9,987 nucleotides of DNA from JAICLL01 sp035252155 (GCA_035252155.1 DATFDL010000332.1:1-9987); one strand, 5' to 3'; counted from the first letter of the stretch, positions 1 through 7,116 are shown. Made by a program: numbers and translations. The notes: generated from the sequence alone by a model not told the origin.

Positions 1-14
1 GGCTGGTCCACATG

Positions 15-41
15 CCGATTTTGAACGTCAAAACCGATCAG
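15..41. repeat. 27-bp direct repeat, copy 1, with internal dyad
   Basis: This 27-bp stretch reappears at 247-273 with only two differences. Both copies end in AAAACCGATCAG. Inside is a near-perfect dyad, TTTTGA-ACG-TCAAAA, which could be a protein-binding site or an end of a repeated element. Similarity stops sharply after the shared CAG. The upstream flanks are also unrelated. Function is unknown; the repeat itself is directly visible. Confidence 0.75.
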
Positions 42-92
42 GCGGGCATCCGCCGTGGCGCGTGTGGCAACGATCTCAAGCGCGACGCAACT

Positions 93-214
93 CGCCGCGG
101 CGGACGCCGTGTGGGGTCGCACCGGCCGCCCGAGTTGCAACACAGCACGGCGTCCGTCGCGGCGGCAGCGCGTGCGAGAACGGCCATGCCGAGTGCGCCG
201 CGACGGATGCCGTG
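93..214. repeat. Three copies of a 19-bp GC-rich word, two forming a hairpin
   Basis: The word CGCCGCGGCGGACGCCGTG lies at 93-111. Its inverted copy lies at 146-164 and a second direct copy at 196-214; each later copy differs from its neighbour by one base. In RNA read from the plus strand, the first two copies would form a 19-bp stem, with the single difference becoming a G-U pair, around a 34-base loop. Flanking bases (GCAACTCG before, CGAGTTGC in the loop) add further pairing options. I see no coding sense here. It may be a small structured RNA, a decayed palindromic element, or a cruciform-forming repeat. Confidence 0.7.
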
Positions 215-246
215 GCACCCTGCAATGCACTGATATCGGTTTATTA

Positions 247-273
247 CCGAATTTGAATGTCAAAACCGATCAG
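247..273. repeat. 27-bp direct repeat, copy 2, with internal dyad
   Basis: This is the second copy of the repeat at 15-41, 232 bp away. It keeps the dyad as TTTGA-ATG-TCAAA. Just upstream, TGATATCGGTTT (231-242) is nearly the reverse complement of AAACCGATCA (263-272), so this copy also sits in a longer imperfect hairpin. It lies about 175 bp before malQ, so it could be an operator for that gene, but nothing in the sequence ties the two together. Confidence 0.7.
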
Positions 274-447
274 AGCCTCCCTTGGCGAACTGTTAGCTGC
301 CGCCCCGTCGCTACCGCCGCGGCGCGCCCCTTGCATAAACGTCACTTTGCGCCGCAACCCGTTTGCAAGCAGACCTTTTCGTGTCAGAATAATCTCTATG
401 ACCGCCGGCGCCGGCCGAGCCGCACCATAAACAAGGAAGTTCGATCG
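274..447 (+). other. malQ upstream region
   Basis: No gene is visible in this stretch. A weak promoter-like pair exists: TTGCAA at 363-368 and AATAAT at 388-393, but the 19-base spacing is long, so I do not call it a promoter. A purine-rich AAGGAAG at 433-439 sits 8 bases before the malQ ATG and is a reasonable ribosome binding site. Open frames that cover the area are low-complexity, arginine-rich products of GC-rich DNA. Confidence 0.4.
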
Positions 448-2325
448 ATGGCAAGCGATGCATGGGGTATAGACGACGGCTATCAAGACGCTCACGAGAT
501 TTGGCGCGAGACTGAGCCGGAGACCCGAGCGGCCCTATTGGCGGGCATGGGCGTGGCCGCCGCCGCTGAGTCCCCGCCCGAAAGGGCCGTGCAAATTGTG
601 CGGCAACGCACATCGCCGCGACCCTTTCACGCGGGCAAGCTGGTGCTCGAAGACGGCGGCGTTGTGCAAGTCGCCGGGCGGTTTCCCAAAGACTTGCCGC
701 TGGGATACCACACGCTCTGGCCCAGCGACGAGTCGATCGCGCCGATTCGCGTGATTGCCACGCCGGGCGAGTGTGTGTTGCCCACCGACGGCCAGTGGGG
801 CTGGGCAGCTCAGCTTTATGCCGTCCGCTCCCGCGAAAGCTGGGGCATGGGCGACCTGGCCGACTTGCAGCGGCTGGCACTATGGGCGTCCAGGCAAGAG
901 GCGAAACTGCTGTTGCTCAATCCGCTCAGTGCGGCCACGCCGGGCTTGCCTCAACAGGCCAGCCCTTACTACCCATCGAGCCGCCGGTTTCTCAACCCGC
1001 TCTACCTGCGGGTCGAGGACGTGCCTGGCGCCACGCTGGCCGCGCGCGAACTGGAAAACCTCTCGGCCGCCGGCCGCCGGTTGAACGACGAGCGGCTGAT
1101 CGACCGCAATGCCGTCTATCAACTCAAGCAACAAGCCCTGCAATCCATCTGGGAACGGTGGTCGCCCAGCGCCGCCTTCGAGCAATACTGTGCGCAACGG
1201 GGCGAGCCGCTGAAGCAGTTCGCCGGCTTTTGCGTATTGGCCGAAAGATTCGGACAAGACTGGCGCCAGTGGCCCGCCGAGTATCAACGCTGCGACGGGC
1301 CGGCCGTGGCATCTTTTGTGGAAGAGCATCGTTCGCGGGCGCGTTACCATCAGTGGCTGCAATGGCTGCTCGACGAACAACTTGGCCGGGCCGCGCGGGA
1401 GATCGCCTTGGTGCAAGACCTGTCGATCGGCGTCGATCCGGGCGGGGCCGACGCTTGGGCCTGGCGCGATCTGCTGGCCGAGGGGTGTTCAGTCGGCGCG
1501 CCGCCCGACTTGTACAACACACAGGGACAAGACTGGGGACTGCCTCCGTTTGTTCCACACAAGCTCCGCGCCGCCGGCTATGAGCCGTTCGTGCAGACGC
1601 TGCGTGCGGCCTTCCGGCACGCGGGCGGCCTGCGCATCGATCACGTGCTGGGGCTGTTCCGGCTGTATTGGATTCCACGCGGTTTCGGCGCCGCGCGCGG
1701 CACCTTCGTGCGTTATCGCGCCGACGAGTTGTTGGCCATCGTCGCGCTCGAGAGCGTGCGGGCCGGCGCCTTCGTGGTCGGCGAAGATTTGGGCACCGTC
1801 GAAGAGGGGGTGCGCGAGCAGCTCGCCGCCCACCAGGTGCTTTCGTACCGCGTTTTGTGGTTCGAAGACGACCCGCCCAGCGCTTATCCACGATTGTCGA
1901 TGGCTGCCGCCACCACGCACGACTTGCCCACGGTGGCCGGATTGTGGAGCGGGCACGACCTGGCCGCCCAGCACAGCCTGGGCCTTTCGCCCAACGACGC
2001 GGCCTTGAAAGAGGTGCGCAACAAGCTGGCCAGCCTGGCCGATCTCGACGAAACGGCGCGTATGGACGCGGTGATCGAGGCGGCGTATCGCTTGCTCTCG
2101 ACTTCGCGGTCGATGTTGGCCGCGGCCTCGCTCGACGACGCTCTGGCAATCACCGAGCGGCCCAACATGCCCAACACCATTGATCAATGGCCCAACTGGT
2201 CGTTGGCCTTGCCCGGCGGCATCGAAGCGCTCGAAAAATCACCGCTCGCCGGCAAAATCGCCGCCAGCATGCGCACCCGCCGCAAGCGGGGCGCCCCGCG
2301 CGCCGGCGCCCGCGGCCGGCGGTAG
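448..2325 (+). CDS. malQ: 4-alpha-glucanotransferase (amylomaltase, GH77)
   Basis: The 625-residue product should transfer alpha-1,4-glucan segments between malto-oligosaccharides in the cytoplasm, as part of glycogen or maltodextrin turnover. The N-terminal third carries the GH77 signatures GWAAQLYAVRSRESWGMGD and SPYYPSSRRFLNPLYL. The catalytic set is complete: nucleophile D398 in RIDH, acid/base E446 in VGEDLG, and D492 in TTHDLP as transition-state stabiliser. The VGAPPDLYNTQGQDWG region before the nucleophile is also typical. The frame is open upstream to base 55, but the ATG at 448 is chosen because AAGGAAG lies 8 bases before it and the upstream translation is arginine-rich nonsense. 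Length fits the family (about 500-700). The last 17 residues are an unusual arginine-rich tail. No maltose or glycogen gene is adjacent, and the gene appears monocistronic. Confidence 0.95.
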   Translation: MASDAWGIDDGYQDAHEIWRETEPETRAALLAGMGVAAAAESPPERAVQIVRQRTSPRPFHAGKLVLEDGGVVQVAGRFPKDLPLGYHTLWPSDESIAPIRVIATPGECVLPTDGQWGWAAQLYAVRSRESWGMGDLADLQRLALWASRQEAKLLLLNPLSAATPGLPQQASPYYPSSRRFLNPLYLRVEDVPGATLAARELENLSAAGRRLNDERLIDRNAVYQLKQQALQSIWERWSPSAAFEQYCAQRGEPLKQFAGFCVLAERFGQDWRQWPAEYQRCDGPAVASFVEEHRSRARYHQWLQWLLDEQLGRAAREIALVQDLSIGVDPGGADAWAWRDLLAEGCSVGAPPDLYNTQGQDWGLPPFVPHKLRAAGYEPFVQTLRAAFRHAGGLRIDHVLGLFRLYWIPRGFGAARGTFVRYRADELLAIVALESVRAGAFVVGEDLGTVEEGVREQLAAHQVLSYRVLWFEDDPPSAYPRLSMAAATTHDLPTVAGLWSGHDLAAQHSLGLSPNDAALKEVRNKLASLADLDETARMDAVIEAAYRLLSTSRSMLAAASLDDALAITERPNMPNTIDQWPNWSLALPGGIEALEKSPLAGKIAASMRTRRKRGAPRAGARGRR

Positions 2326-2344
2326 GGGCGAGGTCAATTAGAGA

Positions 2345-2394
2345 AGGCTGTAGGTGGAACGAGTGAAACGACTCTCACCATCGTCTACAAGCCT
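2345..2394. terminator. Imperfect hairpin between convergent genes
   Basis: AGGCT-GTAG...GAGT on the left can pair with ACTC...CTAC-AGCCT on the right, giving an interrupted stem across the gap between malQ and the minus-strand membrane-protein gene. Its last base is the first base of the TGA complement of that gene. There is no U-tract on either strand, so it is at best a weak shared transcript end. Confidence 0.3.
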
Positions 2395-3548
2395 CAACAA
2401 TTCGGCACACCCATTTTGGGGCGCGAAAAGCTTGTGCCGACACCGGCCTCGCCAACAGGCTCCGCGTCGTCCGCCTCGGCCAACTCGTGTTCGGCCTGGC
2501 GCAGCACGGTGGCCACTTCGGCGCGGCTCGACAGGTAGTAACAGACTCCGATCATCGCGATCAGAATCGTCACCGCGCGATAGCCGATCGCCACGATGAA
2601 GCCGTGCCCCTCGGCGATCGACACGCCCACCGGAACGTGCTCATAAAGAAACTTGATGACCATCTCCAGCGCCCCCAGGCCATTGACGGGCAGGGGGAGC
2701 ACGCCGGTGACCATCGCCAGCGGCACGATCACAAAATGATCGGCCAGCGAGGGATATTCGCCGGGCAGCCCGCGGGCCACCAGGTAAATCGAAAGCGTCG
2801 TCAGCGAGTGAACCACGGTGCTCAGCGCCGCCGACAGCCAAAGCATGCCCAGCCGGCTGCGATAAATGCGAATCGCTCCCAGCAATTTGCCGAACACTGG
2901 CCCGACCCGCGGCAGTCGGGCCAGGATCGCCGAAAAACTGCCGAACGTGAAGCCGGGCACTAACAAGATCAAGATGCCCATCGCGCCGATCGCCGTACAC
3001 AACAGCGTCGCCCGGCAAATGACGCGCACGGTTTCGTCGTCGGCGTTCCATTGGCCGGTGAGCAGGCTGGCGACGCTGGCCATGACAAACAGCATGTACA
3101 GCCCGATGACGCGGTCGAGCACGACCGTAGCAACCGCTTCGGGCCGCCGGCCGGGAAGCTGCCGGGCGATAAACACCGCTTTGAACAGGTCGCCGCCCAC
3201 GCTGCCAAACGAAACAAAGTTGAGCAAGTAGCCCAAAAAGCCCAACCGAAAGGCGTCGCGCAGCGAGAAGGGCAGGCCCAATGCCCGCACCAGCACATGC
3301 CAGCGCACGAACGTGAGCATCACCGCTCCGAGACAGGCCAGCGCGGCCAGGCCCAGCAAGCCCCAGTGCTTCGGCTGGTTGGCCAACTGGGCGAAGGCTT
3401 CGTTATTTCGGGCATCGACCACCAGGTAGGCAATGATGCTCAGCGAAACGCCGAACTTCACCAGGTTGGCGACGAGTCGTTTCAGGAAGTGTCGTTTCAA
3501 AGCGAGTTGTTCGCAGTAGGGCAGGGCAGGGGAGGGGCGATAAGACAC
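2394..3548 (-). CDS. YbhN/UPF0104-family flippase-like integral membrane protein
   Basis: The 384-residue product is mostly hydrophobic, with several probable membrane spans. It begins with a basic patch followed by VANLVKFGVSLSIIAYLVV, the usual start of the lysylphosphatidylglycerol-synthase membrane-domain family. The conserved core FVSFGSVGGDLFKAVFIARQ followed by a basic loop and VVLDRVIGLYML is clear. No catalytic aminoacyl-transferase domain follows, so it is the stand-alone membrane form, generally thought to move or help move a lipid; the substrate cannot be told. The start is uncertain. The GTG at 3548 has no visible ribosome site and lies 6 bases from a palindrome. A TTG at 3500 would give a 368-residue protein starting MKRHFLKRLVANL, which looks more like the family. 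No partner gene is adjacent. Confidence 0.85.
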   Translation of the reverse strand: MSYRPSPALPYCEQLALKRHFLKRLVANLVKFGVSLSIIAYLVVDARNNEAFAQLANQPKHWGLLGLAALACLGAVMLTFVRWHVLVRALGLPFSLRDAFRLGFLGYLLNFVSFGSVGGDLFKAVFIARQLPGRRPEAVATVVLDRVIGLYMLFVMASVASLLTGQWNADDETVRVICRATLLCTAIGAMGILILLVPGFTFGSFSAILARLPRVGPVFGKLLGAIRIYRSRLGMLWLSAALSTVVHSLTTLSIYLVARGLPGEYPSLADHFVIVPLAMVTGVLPLPVNGLGALEMVIKFLYEHVPVGVSIAEGHGFIVAIGYRAVTILIAMIGVCYYLSSRAEVATVLRQAEHELAEADDAEPVGEAGVGTSFSRPKMGVPNC

Positions 3549-3554
3549 GAACCC

Positions 3555-3600
3555 GAAGCGCGAGCGAGGCGGAAGAAGGCCAGTTCCTCGCTAGCGCTTC
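3555..3600. repeat. REP-like palindrome
   Basis: GAAGCGCGAGCGAGG (3555-3569) and CCTCGCTAGCGCTTC (3586-3600) are reverse complements at 14 of 15 positions around a 16-base loop; one more outer pair (3554-3601) can form. The arms are themselves partly palindromic. It lies between the flippase-like gene and the tRNA promoter, where a dispersed extragenic palindrome would be expected. A single window cannot show that it is dispersed. Confidence 0.6.
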
Positions 3601-3655
3601 GCTCTTCGTGTAGGCGGCCAATTCGCTGTTGCGACGCCACCGCAACGGACTTTAC

Positions 3656-3684
3656 TTGACAGGCGCCAGCTACGGTGATAAACT
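3656..3684 (+). promoter_or_regulatory. Sigma-70-type promoter for tRNA-Ala
   Basis: A perfect -35 hexamer TTGACA (3656-3661) is followed after exactly 17 bases by TAAACT (3679-3684), which matches 4 of 6 positions of the -10 consensus. Transcription would start near 3691, giving a leader of about 66 bases before the mature tRNA. Position and orientation fit the tRNA as target. Confidence 0.65.
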
Positions 3685-3756
3685 TTTCGGTTCGCGCGGG
3701 CAAGACCAGTCGTGGCAAGCGGTTAGCGGCGACGGGCGGATGCCGGCGCTGTCTGC

Positions 3757-4100
<344 letters not shown>

Positions 4101-4179
4101 TCGATTCGTCGTCTTAATGGGGACACTTGGTTACCGCCCGTCGTATGCGGCGCGCGCGCTCCACCGGGTTTTTGAGGCG

Positions 4180-4470
4180 TCAGCTCTCGGCTTTTTCTGA
4201 AAAGAGCCGTTCGTACAAGTCAGGCCAAGAGCGCTTCAACCTGCCGCATAAGGCCAGATAAAGCTCTTCCCACTCGTCTTCGGTTAGTTGATTCGCGCGC
4301 TTACCGCTTTTTACAGCGATGATGCGTCCGGTTCGGCGCCCGAGGGGAAGCGCCAGGTCTTTCTCCGCTTTCATCCGGCGAACACTCGAGTAGGTCATGC
4401 TGGCGCCAGTGTAGAACAGCAACGGCGCCTGCTCGTCAAGCGATCGCACGATATCGTCAATGTCGTTCAT
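4180..4470 (-). CDS. Hypothetical protein, 96 residues
   Basis: I do not recognise the family. The product starts MNDIDDIVRSLDEQAPLLF and has a basic middle (RRMKAEKDLALPLGRRTGR, AVKSGKRANQ). It ends in an amphipathic, aromatic-rich stretch (EDEWEELYLALCGRLKR, WPDLYERLF). It has no signal peptide or membrane span and looks like a soluble, mainly helical protein. The frame is open further upstream to a TTG at 4587, but that would overlap the divergent gene at 4558. The ATG at 4470 is therefore preferred, although no strong ribosome site precedes it. It is divergent from the ferredoxin-MBL operon across 87 bases and lies 79 bases upstream of the 89-residue gene, too far for obvious translational coupling. 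Confidence 0.6.
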   Translation of the reverse strand: MNDIDDIVRSLDEQAPLLFYTGASMTYSSVRRMKAEKDLALPLGRRTGRIIAVKSGKRANQLTEDEWEELYLALCGRLKRSWPDLYERLFSEKAES

Positions 4471-4530
4471 TGGTCTACACCGGTCAGGGCCGAAAAGCAA
4501 CGATTGGAGTCGTGCCCCGGTAACCCGCAG

Positions 4531-4550
4531 CCGTAGAATAGCTACGGAGG
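4531..4550 (+). promoter_or_regulatory. Ribosome binding site partly held in a hairpin
   Basis: GGAGG (4546-4550) lies 7 bases before the ATG at 4558 and fixes that start. CCGTAG (4531-4536) and CTACGG (4542-4547) form a perfect 6-bp stem around AATAG. The stem takes up the first two bases of the GGAGG, so folding could lower translation of the operon's first gene. Confidence 0.5.
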
Positions 4551-4557
4551 ACCGTTC

Positions 4558-5424
4558 ATGGCAAATCCCAGCAAGCGCGTGCCCCAAAACGTGCCCGGCG
4601 ATTTTTTCGTCGATTCGACCTGCATCGACTGCGACGCTTGCCGGCAGATTGCCGCAGCGGTCTTCGGCGAAGGGCGTGAGACGTCGTTTGTCAAAGCCCA
4701 GCCGGTTACAAGCGCCGAGCGCCGCGACGCCCTGCGGGCCATGCTGGCCTGTCCCACCGGTTCGATCGGCTGCTTAAACGACGGTGACATCAAGACCGTG
4801 ATGGACGATTTTCCGATGGAAGTCGAAGAGCCGGTCTATTACTGCGGCTACAACTCGCCCAAGTCGTACGGTGGCAACAGCTACTTCGTGCGGCACGCGT
4901 CGGGCAATTGGCTGATCGATTCGCCCAAATTCGTCCGACCGCTGGTGCGGCGGTTGGATGCGCTCGGCGGCGTCAGTCACATCTTTCTGACCCATCGCGA
5001 CGACGTGGCCGATGCCGCGCGTTATGCCGAACATTTTCAGGCCCGACGCGTCATCCACCGCGATGAGCTTTCGTCGCAGCCCGACGCCGAGGTGGTGCTC
5101 GAGGGCACTGGGCCGTGGGAGTTGCAGCCCGAATTTGTGGCGATCGCGACGCCCGGCCACACCAAGGGCCACTGCGTGCTGTTGTTTCGCGACCGCTTTC
5201 TCTTCACGGGCGATCATCTCGATTGGGACCGCGACGAGCGGCGGTTGGCGGCGTCGGAAGATTATTGTTGGTATTCGTGGCGTCGGCAGGCCGAGTCGAC
5301 GCGGCGGCTGGCGGACTATCGCTTCGAGTGGGTGTTGCCGGGCCACGGCCAAAAGGTGCGTTTGCCTGCCAATGAGATGCGGGGGCAGATCATTCAATTG
5401 GCCGAGTCGATGAGGAGCGGCTAA
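4558..5424 (+). CDS. [4Fe-4S] ferredoxin / metallo-beta-lactamase-fold fusion protein
   Basis: The 288-residue product has two domains. Residues about 15-70 form a single-cluster ferredoxin: C22, C25, C28 (CIDCDAC) and C65 followed by proline (ACPTG). Residues about 90-275 form a metallo-beta-lactamase fold: GGNSYFVRH, FLTHRDDVAD, ATPGHTKGH with H201, LFTGDHL with D219 and LPGHG with H263. The usual HxHxDH motif is not present. H146 is followed by D148, D149 and D152 and no second histidine, so the metal site is rich in carboxylates. Such fusions exist in bacteria and plants, but I know of no assigned reaction; a soluble redox-linked hydrolase or oxidoreductase is plausible. It is the first gene of a three-gene operon. 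Its TAA shares one base with the next ATG. Confidence 0.9.
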   Translation: MANPSKRVPQNVPGDFFVDSTCIDCDACRQIAAAVFGEGRETSFVKAQPVTSAERRDALRAMLACPTGSIGCLNDGDIKTVMDDFPMEVEEPVYYCGYNSPKSYGGNSYFVRHASGNWLIDSPKFVRPLVRRLDALGGVSHIFLTHRDDVADAARYAEHFQARRVIHRDELSSQPDAEVVLEGTGPWELQPEFVAIATPGHTKGHCVLLFRDRFLFTGDHLDWDRDERRLAASEDYCWYSWRRQAESTRRLADYRFEWVLPGHGQKVRLPANEMRGQIIQLAESMRSG

Positions 5425-5603
5425 TGGGTCGGAGTATTCCCAAGACGGGCAAACAGTCGCGGCCCAAGACGGCGGTGAAGGGCAAGAGGTATCGCTGCGC
5501 CAAGTGCCATAAGCGCAGTCCGCGACCGGTCGTGACGCCGGCGCCGTGGTATTGCCCGAAGTGCCTCAAAGAAGCAGAGACCGAAGGGGCGATGCCCGAA
5601 TGA
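5424..5603 (+). CDS. Small four-cysteine zinc-ribbon protein, 59 residues
   Basis: This short gene starts at an ATG sharing one base with the stop of the ferredoxin-MBL gene; AGGAG (5413-5417) lies 6 bases before it. Its TGA overlaps the next ATG by four bases (ATGA). The product begins with a basic tail (about residues 9-24). It then has two CxxC knuckles, C25-AK-C28 and C44-PK-C47, 15 residues apart with a proline-rich turn and WY before the second, and finally an acidic tail. This is a classic zinc-ribbon spacing. It could bind RNA or DNA through the basic N-terminus, or act as a partner of its neighbours. The exact tandem overlaps and the intact cysteines argue that it is real. No specific family is recognised. 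Confidence 0.8.
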   Translation: MGRSIPKTGKQSRPKTAVKGKRYRCAKCHKRSPRPVVTPAPWYCPKCLKEAETEGAMPE

Positions 5604-6082
5604 AGATTCTGTTTCTGCACGGCTGGAATTCGGTGGTTGGCGGCGTGAAGCCGACGTATCTGGCGGAACACGGCCACGAGGTGATTAACCCCGCTTTGCC
5701 GCACGAAGACTTTGCCGCCGCGGTGCGAATTGCCCAAGTGGAATTCGACCAGCGTCAGCCGCGGGTGATCGTCGGTTCGAGTCGGGGCGGGGCGGTCGCG
5801 ATGAACATGGATAGCGGCGGGGCGAAGCTCGTGCTGCTTTGCCCGGCCTGGAAGAAGTACGGCGCCGCCAGAACGGTGAAACCCGGCTCGGTGATTCTGC
5901 ACAGCCGCGCCGACGACGTGGTGCCGTTTGTCGATAGCGAGGAGCTCGTCCGCAATAGTGGGCTGCCGGCGTCGGCATTGATTGAGGTCGGCGCGGATCA
6001 TCGGTTGGCAGATGGTGAGCCGCTAACGGCAATGTTGGAGGCTTGCGAGGCTCAGGTCGGCTTTGACAAGCAAAATTGGTAA
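5600..6082 (+). CDS. Small alpha/beta hydrolase
   Basis: The 160-residue product is a compact serine hydrolase without a lid domain. It starts MKILFLHGWNSVVGG, the first beta strand and oxyanion loop. The nucleophile elbow is G59-S-S61-R-G63. The acid is D105 or D106 in HSRADDVVPF, and the histidine is H134 in VGADHRLAD. Length and layout resemble small esterase-like hydrolases of the RBBP9/YdeN type; the substrate is unknown. The ATG at 5600 is chosen over an upstream frame start (5546) because it overlaps the zinc-ribbon stop as ATGA, AAGGGG lies 10 bases before it, and the protein begins exactly at the fold's first strand. It is the last gene of the operon. Confidence 0.85.
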   Translation: MKILFLHGWNSVVGGVKPTYLAEHGHEVINPALPHEDFAAAVRIAQVEFDQRQPRVIVGSSRGGAVAMNMDSGGAKLVLLCPAWKKYGAARTVKPGSVILHSRADDVVPFVDSEELVRNSGLPASALIEVGADHRLADGEPLTAMLEACEAQVGFDKQNW

Positions 6083-6094
6083 TCGCCTCTATAG

Positions 6095-6116
6095 GGGACG
6101 GACTCCGTGCCGTTCC
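6095..6116. repeat. Short palindrome between convergent genes
   Basis: GGGACGG (6095-6101) can pair with CCGTTCC (6110-6116), with one G-U, around an 8-base loop; a nested ACGGA-C-TCCGT is an alternative. It lies between the convergent hydrolase and PhzF-family genes. There is no U-tract, so it is either a dispersed palindrome or a weak two-way transcript end. Confidence 0.4.
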
Positions 6117-6151
6117 GTGAGGGGCGGCGCGAGGCCGAACCGCACAGACGA

Positions 6152-6946
6152 TCAGTGGACGAGCTCTCCCCGCCACACCGTCACGGCCTGTCCGCCAAGG
6201 ATCACGCGGTCTCGCGCCAACCGCAGCCGCAACACGCCGCCTCGGGCCGACGCCTGATAGGCCATCAGCCGAGTCTCGCCCAACTGCTCGGCCCAATAGG
6301 GCGCGAGGCAGCAGTGGGCCGAGCCGCACACGGGGTCTTCATTCACGCCCAGAGCCGGCGCGAAGAACCGTGACACGAAGTCGAACCGCGCATCGTCCGA
6401 GCGCGCCGTCACAATCACGCCTTTCGTTGGCAACTCGCCCAGCTTGCGGAAATCGGGCATTACCTCGCGCACTACCGCGGCCGACTTGACCACCGCGAGC
6501 TGGTAGTACCTTGACTTTGCCGCCAAAACCAGTGAAACGCCCAGCGCGTCGGCCAGCGGCTCGACGGGCGCCGCTTCGCTGGCGGGCGTCGATGGAAAAT
6601 CGAGTTCGATCCAATCTCCATCGCGCGTGCAGGTGAGCAGGCCGCCGCGCGTCTGAAAGCGCAGCGACCTCTCGGGCTGCGCGATGCCTGCCGACCAAAG
6701 CGCGTGAGCCGTCGCCAACGTGGCGTGCCCGCACAGCTCGACCTCGACGGTAGGCGTGAACCACCGCAATTCAAAATCATCGCCCAACCGCCGCACGAAC
6801 GCCGTTTCCGACAGGTTCATCTCGGCGGCGACGGCTTGCATCCAACGGGAGTCAGCTTCCTTTTCCAACCAGCACACCGCCGCCGGGTTGCCCGCGAACG
6901 GGCGGTCGGTGAAGGCATCGACTTGCCAGCAAGGTATTGCAGACAT
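6152..6946 (-). CDS. PhzF-family isomerase
   Basis: The 264-residue product belongs to the PhzF family, which has the diaminopimelate-epimerase fold in two similar halves and acts in the cytosol on small acids by acid/base isomerisation. Signatures are QVDAFTDRPFAGNPAAV at the start, the catalytic glutamate E47 in MNLSETAFV, ELCGHATLATAH with H74, and EDPVCGSAHCCLAPYW (203-218). The ATG at 6946 is chosen because the family motif starts 8 residues later; the frame is open upstream only through a repeat element. No clear Shine-Dalgarno precedes it. There are no phenazine genes nearby, so the phenazine name should not be carried over; most such homologues have no known substrate. Confidence 0.93.
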   Translation of the reverse strand: MSAIPCWQVDAFTDRPFAGNPAAVCWLEKEADSRWMQAVAAEMNLSETAFVRRLGDDFELRWFTPTVEVELCGHATLATAHALWSAGIAQPERSLRFQTRGGLLTCTRDGDWIELDFPSTPASEAAPVEPLADALGVSLVLAAKSRYYQLAVVKSAAVVREVMPDFRKLGELPTKGVIVTARSDDARFDFVSRFFAPALGVNEDPVCGSAHCCLAPYWAEQLGETRLMAYQASARGGVLRLRLARDRVILGGQAVTVWRGELVH

Positions 6947-6994
6947 AAAAAGCTTGTGTGGTTTAGCTGCTAAGAACTTCCGAGCCGAGCTTCG

Positions 6995-7116
6995 CGTATA
7001 GTAGCCATCACGCTCCGCGTGATGCACGCCCCGCGGCACGTTCGCCGTCGCCCTTCATTTGCGGCCCCCTCGCCGTAGTGAGGTTCCCTCACGCGGAGCG
7101 TGAGGCCTACTATACG
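6995..7116. repeat. REPIN-like inverted-repeat element
   Basis: The left arm (6995-7024) starts CGTATAGTAG and contains the hairpin ATCACGC-TCC-GCGTGAT. The right arm (7087-7116) is its reverse complement at all but a few positions, with hairpin CCTCACGC-GGA-GCGTGAGG and ending CTACTATACG. The two arms enclose 62 bases. Two hairpins in inverted order with matching 10-base ends is the layout of a REPIN or a very small non-autonomous element. No target-site duplication is evident. The right end falls beside the homologous part of a kptA-like stump, which suggests insertion or recombination there. Confidence 0.75.

Noticed and set aside
12..233. Possible 73-residue gene at the left edge
   Set aside because: Low-complexity GC-rich translation with no domain; it spans the inverted repeats and overlaps another open frame.
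55..447. In-frame N-terminal extension of malQ by 131 residues
   Set aside because: The translation is arginine-rich with no family similarity, it covers the repeat cluster, and the ATG at 448 has a good ribosome site.
6152..6946. Phenazine biosynthesis role for the PhzF-family protein
   Set aside because: No other phenazine gene is nearby, and PhzF homologues are widespread outside phenazine producers.
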